From: Drosophila persimilis
Lineage: Eukaryota > Arthropoda > Insecta > Diptera > Drosophilidae
DNA length: 64,000 nucleotides
Direction: 5' to 3'
NCBI RefSeq assembly: GCF_003286085.1
Contig: NW_020825298.1
Coordinates: 992,001 to 1,056,000, forward strand
The notes beneath the pieces were generated by a model. It was not told where the DNA came from. It did no database searches and saw only the letters and a list, made by a program, of their open reading frames with translations. This document shows positions 60,815-64,000 of this stretch, piece after piece; positions within the stretch are counted from its first letter, which is position 1, and every line of letters begins with the position of its first letter. The translations under genes and the position numbers were made by a program.

Positions 60815-62433
60815 TTAAAGCTTTTGCTGCACATCCTTGCTGGGACCACCACCACCCTCGTGATGGTTAACAATATACTTTTTGGCCCCCGAGAGACCCT
60901 GTTTGTTAATGTAGAAGCTCTTTTGGGCCAGCGGCGAGTTACCGTCGTCCACCACCAGACGATTGAGAAAGGTGGCCGCCGTCTTGGCCCCGCTGTCGCA
61001 TGAGGAGGACTCTATGCTGATCGTGGAACAGCCCCCGATCGATGAGGTCTCGCTCTTGGCATCGTCCATTAGGGTGGCATCGTCGGCCAGATCGTTGACC
61101 AGCACTTGGGTGCTCGATGACGCCGTGGAGAGTATGGAGGAGGTGCGACTGCGGCAAGAATTGGGCTCGCTCTCCGGTATGGAGATGCCTTCATCGATGC
61201 TCTGGCTCTGACTGCTCCCAGAAAGAGCCAGACACATGGGCTCCGATGAGGAGCCAGCATCCATACCAGGCCCACTGCTACCACCAGCTCCGGGCGAAGC
61301 GGAACTGGGAGAGGGACAGTCAGAGCTGCTGCTGTTGTTGTTCTGGCCACCGGCTCCGACGGCATTATTTGTGCACAGCTTGGAGATGAACAGCTTAGGG
61401 GTGATGCGTCCATCGTAGGTGCCCGAGTCGGGGCTGGGACACACAGAGGAGGGGGATTGGCACACGGGCGAAGAGCCGCGACTATTTAAGGCGAGAGAAA
61501 TTATCATTGGAAGATCTGTAAGTGGAATTTAGGCGGCATTTAGACGTACCTCTCTGTAAACATCTTTTTCATGGGCGACGGCGAGTAGACACTCCAGTTG
61601 CTGCCCCCGGGATTGTCGTCCAGCTCGAACTTGCGCTTCACCGGCCCCAGCTGGGAAGGGCGCATGGCAATCGGCGACATGGAGCGCCTGGTGGCAAAGG
61701 TGCGCCGCGTGGGCGATGGCGAGTAGGGCAGTCGCATGCCCGCCCGATTGCTGGTGGGACTGGGACTGGAGCAGCTGGTGCTGCCTGTCGGTGGCAGTGT
61801 GACCTGCAGCGGATTGGAGAGCTCGTCGGACTTGCACGACCAGTTCTCGGCCACCAGCGTAAGGTCCTCCCAGCTCTGGGAGATCTGTATCTCGCGATGC
61901 ACCTCCCGCTCGTGGTTTACCTCGCGGCTGTTCAGATCGGCGCACTCCTCCTGCCGCAGCTGGGACACGCGAGGCGTCAGGCACAGCGCGGCCCCGTTGG
62001 TCCCTCCGTTGGCGGTGGACATCGGACTGTAGCTGGCCGAGTAGCGTCGGGCACGTGGTGCAAATATATTGAACACCGGCGCCGGCGAGACCTCGCGGGA
62101 ATTGGGCTGCGATCGGATGTGCATGCTCTTGCCAAAGTAATCGATGGTCGAGTTGCATTTGGAGGAGTAGTGCTCCATCTGCTGGTGCTGCGGTGGGTTC
62201 TTCTTTGGCGTCTGCTCATGCTCCTTGGCCGCGGCGGCAGCAGCTGCGGCTGCGCGTGTGGTCATGGGTGCGTGTGGCGAGGGTCGCCCTGAGGGCGTGC
62301 GGATGATTGGCACACTGAGGCAGCGTTTAAGGGTCTTCGAGCTGCTTGGCGGCGGCGGATCTAGGGTGTCCATGGCCACGGGCGTCGCCGTCTTGGCCTG
62401 CTCCTCGCTGCTGGCTTTCGTCTCCGTTTCCAT
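60815..62433 (-). CDS. PABIR/FAM122-family PP2A regulator, 516 aa, two coding exons
   Basis: Exons 62,433-61,550 (294 codons plus 2 nt) and 61,481-60,815 join across a 68-bp intron (GAGAG|GTACGT ... AATAG|TCGC). The ATG at 62,433 follows an acceptor (TTTTTAG) about 28 nt upstream, so an untranslated exon exists. The hallmark blocks of the vertebrate FAM122/PABIR proteins are in order: LKRCLSVPIIR (35-45); RRYSASYSP (129-137) then RQEECADLNSREVNHEREVH and EIQISQSWED (160-190); and FATRRSMSPIAMRPSQLGPV with KRKFELD (246-272). Vertebrate members bind and inhibit the PP2A-B55 phosphatase and influence mitotic entry and replication-checkpoint signalling; the same role here is inference. There are many Ser-Pro sites. 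The Ser-rich tail (295-516) is longer than in vertebrate relatives, and there is an Ala9 run at 61-69. Mostly intrinsically disordered by composition. Confidence 0.88.
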
Positions 62434-62910
62434 TCCGTTGCACTCTTCGAAATCTAAGTCTAAAAATATAATAGAGCGGCAAATGTTTTATTTTCGACTT
62501 GTGGGTATTTCTGGGGCCAGCGGCCTGGGGCGAAGGTTTCGTTTGGGTTTCGTTGCTCTACCGATCGCTCGACAATTTGCTTTTTCGTCGGTTCTTATTC
62601 GCTTTTTTTGTTTTTTGTTTTTCTCTATATTTTTGCACACACTTTGTTCTCGCTGGCTCCACTTTGGCCACAGCTGATGCGAGAGTGCCCCCCTCCCCTC
62701 GTTCAGCGGGCAATATCCAAATTCCCAAAGAAATTTCTATTTCAGTTTCGCTCTGGCAGGATTTTTGAGTGCCCGCTGCCTGCAGCCCTCTGCCGGCGCC
62801 GCTGCCGTCGTTGGCGACTTCAGCTGCCTGGCGATTTTTTTCTACGACAAAATGCGTGCCCAGCGAGGCACTTTTTTGCTTCGTTTTTGGCGCCTTGTTC
62901 CTAGCGAGCG
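62434..62910 (-). other. 5-prime leader region of the PABIR-family gene
   Basis: A minus-strand acceptor (TATATTTTTAG) near 62,461 precedes the coding exon, so transcription begins further upstream. The A-rich stretch near 62,590-62,650 and the GC-richer stretch to about 62,900 look like an untranslated exon. A weak donor candidate (ATCG|GTAGAG) lies near 62,560. The start site is not resolved. Confidence 0.35.
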
Positions 62911-64000
62911 ATGTCAAATGTGGCCAAAATTAGTTTGTCCAGAGTGTGTGGCACACTTTGATCTAAACTCTTGTGGTACTTAGCGGTATCTAGGGGGTTT
63001 AATTCACTTACAAAATTGTGTCCTGTGATTATAATTTTCAGCTACCCGTTTAGTTTTTTTCTAGTGTTGTATAGCGCCGGTGCTGCATTGATGAGAAACA
63101 CGTTCAAGCTGACTGAAACTACCAAGCTTGGCAGCAAATATCTTTAAAAAAAGGTTGTATTTTCATCGGAAACTATTTGATAATAATGGTAAATGCTGGC
63201 AAAAATGTCTTTCTATTTTAGTTTATGTAGTCCCGCTTTTTAAACAATTCGTTTTGCTTTTCCACGCTGCTGCAACAGCTCGTCATTTCTTTGCCTGATA
63301 CATTTATAGTCATGCATCTCTGGGTTTTGCTGTTGCCCAACATTGTGCGCGCGCGCAATTTGAAATACACTCGCTGCTGCTGCTGCCGCCCCAAAATGAA
63401 AACTCTTTTTATAGACATGTTTTATTTATTATGCGAAACTTAAATGCAAAATGTCGTAAGAGAAAACAATCGTGTTTACAAGCTTCAGCTGTAGTTTTAG
63501 TTATGGTTTGTTTTTGTCGTTCAGCGACTATGGGATTGGCATTTGTTTTAGTTAACAAAAATCACATGAAATTATAATAACACAGTCGATCTCCATTATT
63601 CAGACTAATTGAATCAGTAAATCATTATACATTATATTCAAAATGTAAACTAATATTTAACGCTATGATCGTACCGAAGATCGTTATGGAAATTATAAAT
63701 GTTTCTTTCAGAACTAATAATACTTAAGATTTGCAATAAATGTTCTTTCATTTTGTTTTGCATTTCTACTATAAGCTAAAATTACATTTTAAGCTAATTT
63801 TTGTTGCTTAATGCCCTCTTTTTCATTTTCTCTAGATCTCGTTAATCTTTCTTCATGGATGGCTTACAATTGAAATCGTTTAATTACTTGACAGATTTTG
63901 AATGTTAAATGAGGAATTTGGTTTTCAATGAGATTTTTTGTGTGTTGAATGTAATTTTTGTTGAGTTGGCAAACACATGGGCATCTGAGCGGACGTTCGA
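62911..64000. other. Gene-free right edge
   Basis: Intergenic-looking AT-rich DNA with a (GC)n alternating run (about 63,345-63,358) and a short CTG tract (about 63,374-63,386). I see no ORF or RNA gene that I can support. Confidence 0.5.

Noticed and set aside
61522..62292. Long open frame opposite the PABIR exon
   Set aside because: It is the antisense shadow of a well-supported coding exon with GC-rich codons.
63088..63122. TTGATGA followed by CTGA, resembling box C/D snoRNA
   Set aside because: The boxes are only about 20 bases apart, the C box lacks the purine and no terminal stem is seen.

Overview
This is a eukaryotic, insect-type window, almost certainly Drosophila. Introns are short (about 65-155 bp) with GT-AG borders. 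A core promoter with initiator and DPE elements and an Ohler motif 1 are present. Three recognisable genes have clear animal homologues: the mitochondrial calcium gatekeeper MICU1, a GT31 beta-1,3-galactosyltransferase and a PABIR/FAM122 phosphatase regulator. The very high density of 5-8 bp tandem repeats in GC-moderate intergenic DNA is more like the obscura group (D. pseudoobscura and relatives) than D. melanogaster. That species call is inference, not something a single motif proves.

Layout. Positions 1-20,442 are almost gene-free and probably form a long intron of the minus-strand gene whose first coding exon lies at 20,443-21,735. That exon encodes a signal peptide followed by a long low-complexity, His- and Asp/Glu-rich segment and ends at a clear splice donor. 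The rest of that gene is not identifiable here and probably lies beyond the left edge. Inside this region two protein-like minus-strand segments (2,433-2,654 and 3,102-3,521) look like small membrane-protein ORFs or decayed genes. Positions 22.4-42.0 kb form a 19.5 kb desert of repeats and AT-rich islands with one weak orphan ORF (29,943-30,260). A single-exon galactosyltransferase lies at 42,077-43,084 behind a textbook initiator/DPE promoter. Positions 43.1-51.3 kb are again gene-free.

The right end is gene-dense. MICU1 (plus, 51,404-54,292, at least eight coding exons) is followed convergently by a C2H2 zinc-finger gene (minus, 55,007-56,834). A low-complexity ORF (57,480-57,686) lies divergently upstream of the zinc-finger gene. 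After an AT-rich region with degenerate internal repeats (58.4-59.0 kb) comes a PABIR-family gene (minus, 60,815-62,433).

The most interesting point is MICU1 splicing architecture. Two tandem homologous versions of one exon (52,109-52,268 and 52,422-52,584) are arranged so that including both creates a stop after two codons, which fits mutually exclusive splicing. A 9-nt candidate microexon (Ser-Leu-Lys) sits further downstream. The genes show no common pathway; this is an ordinary mixed chromosomal neighbourhood.
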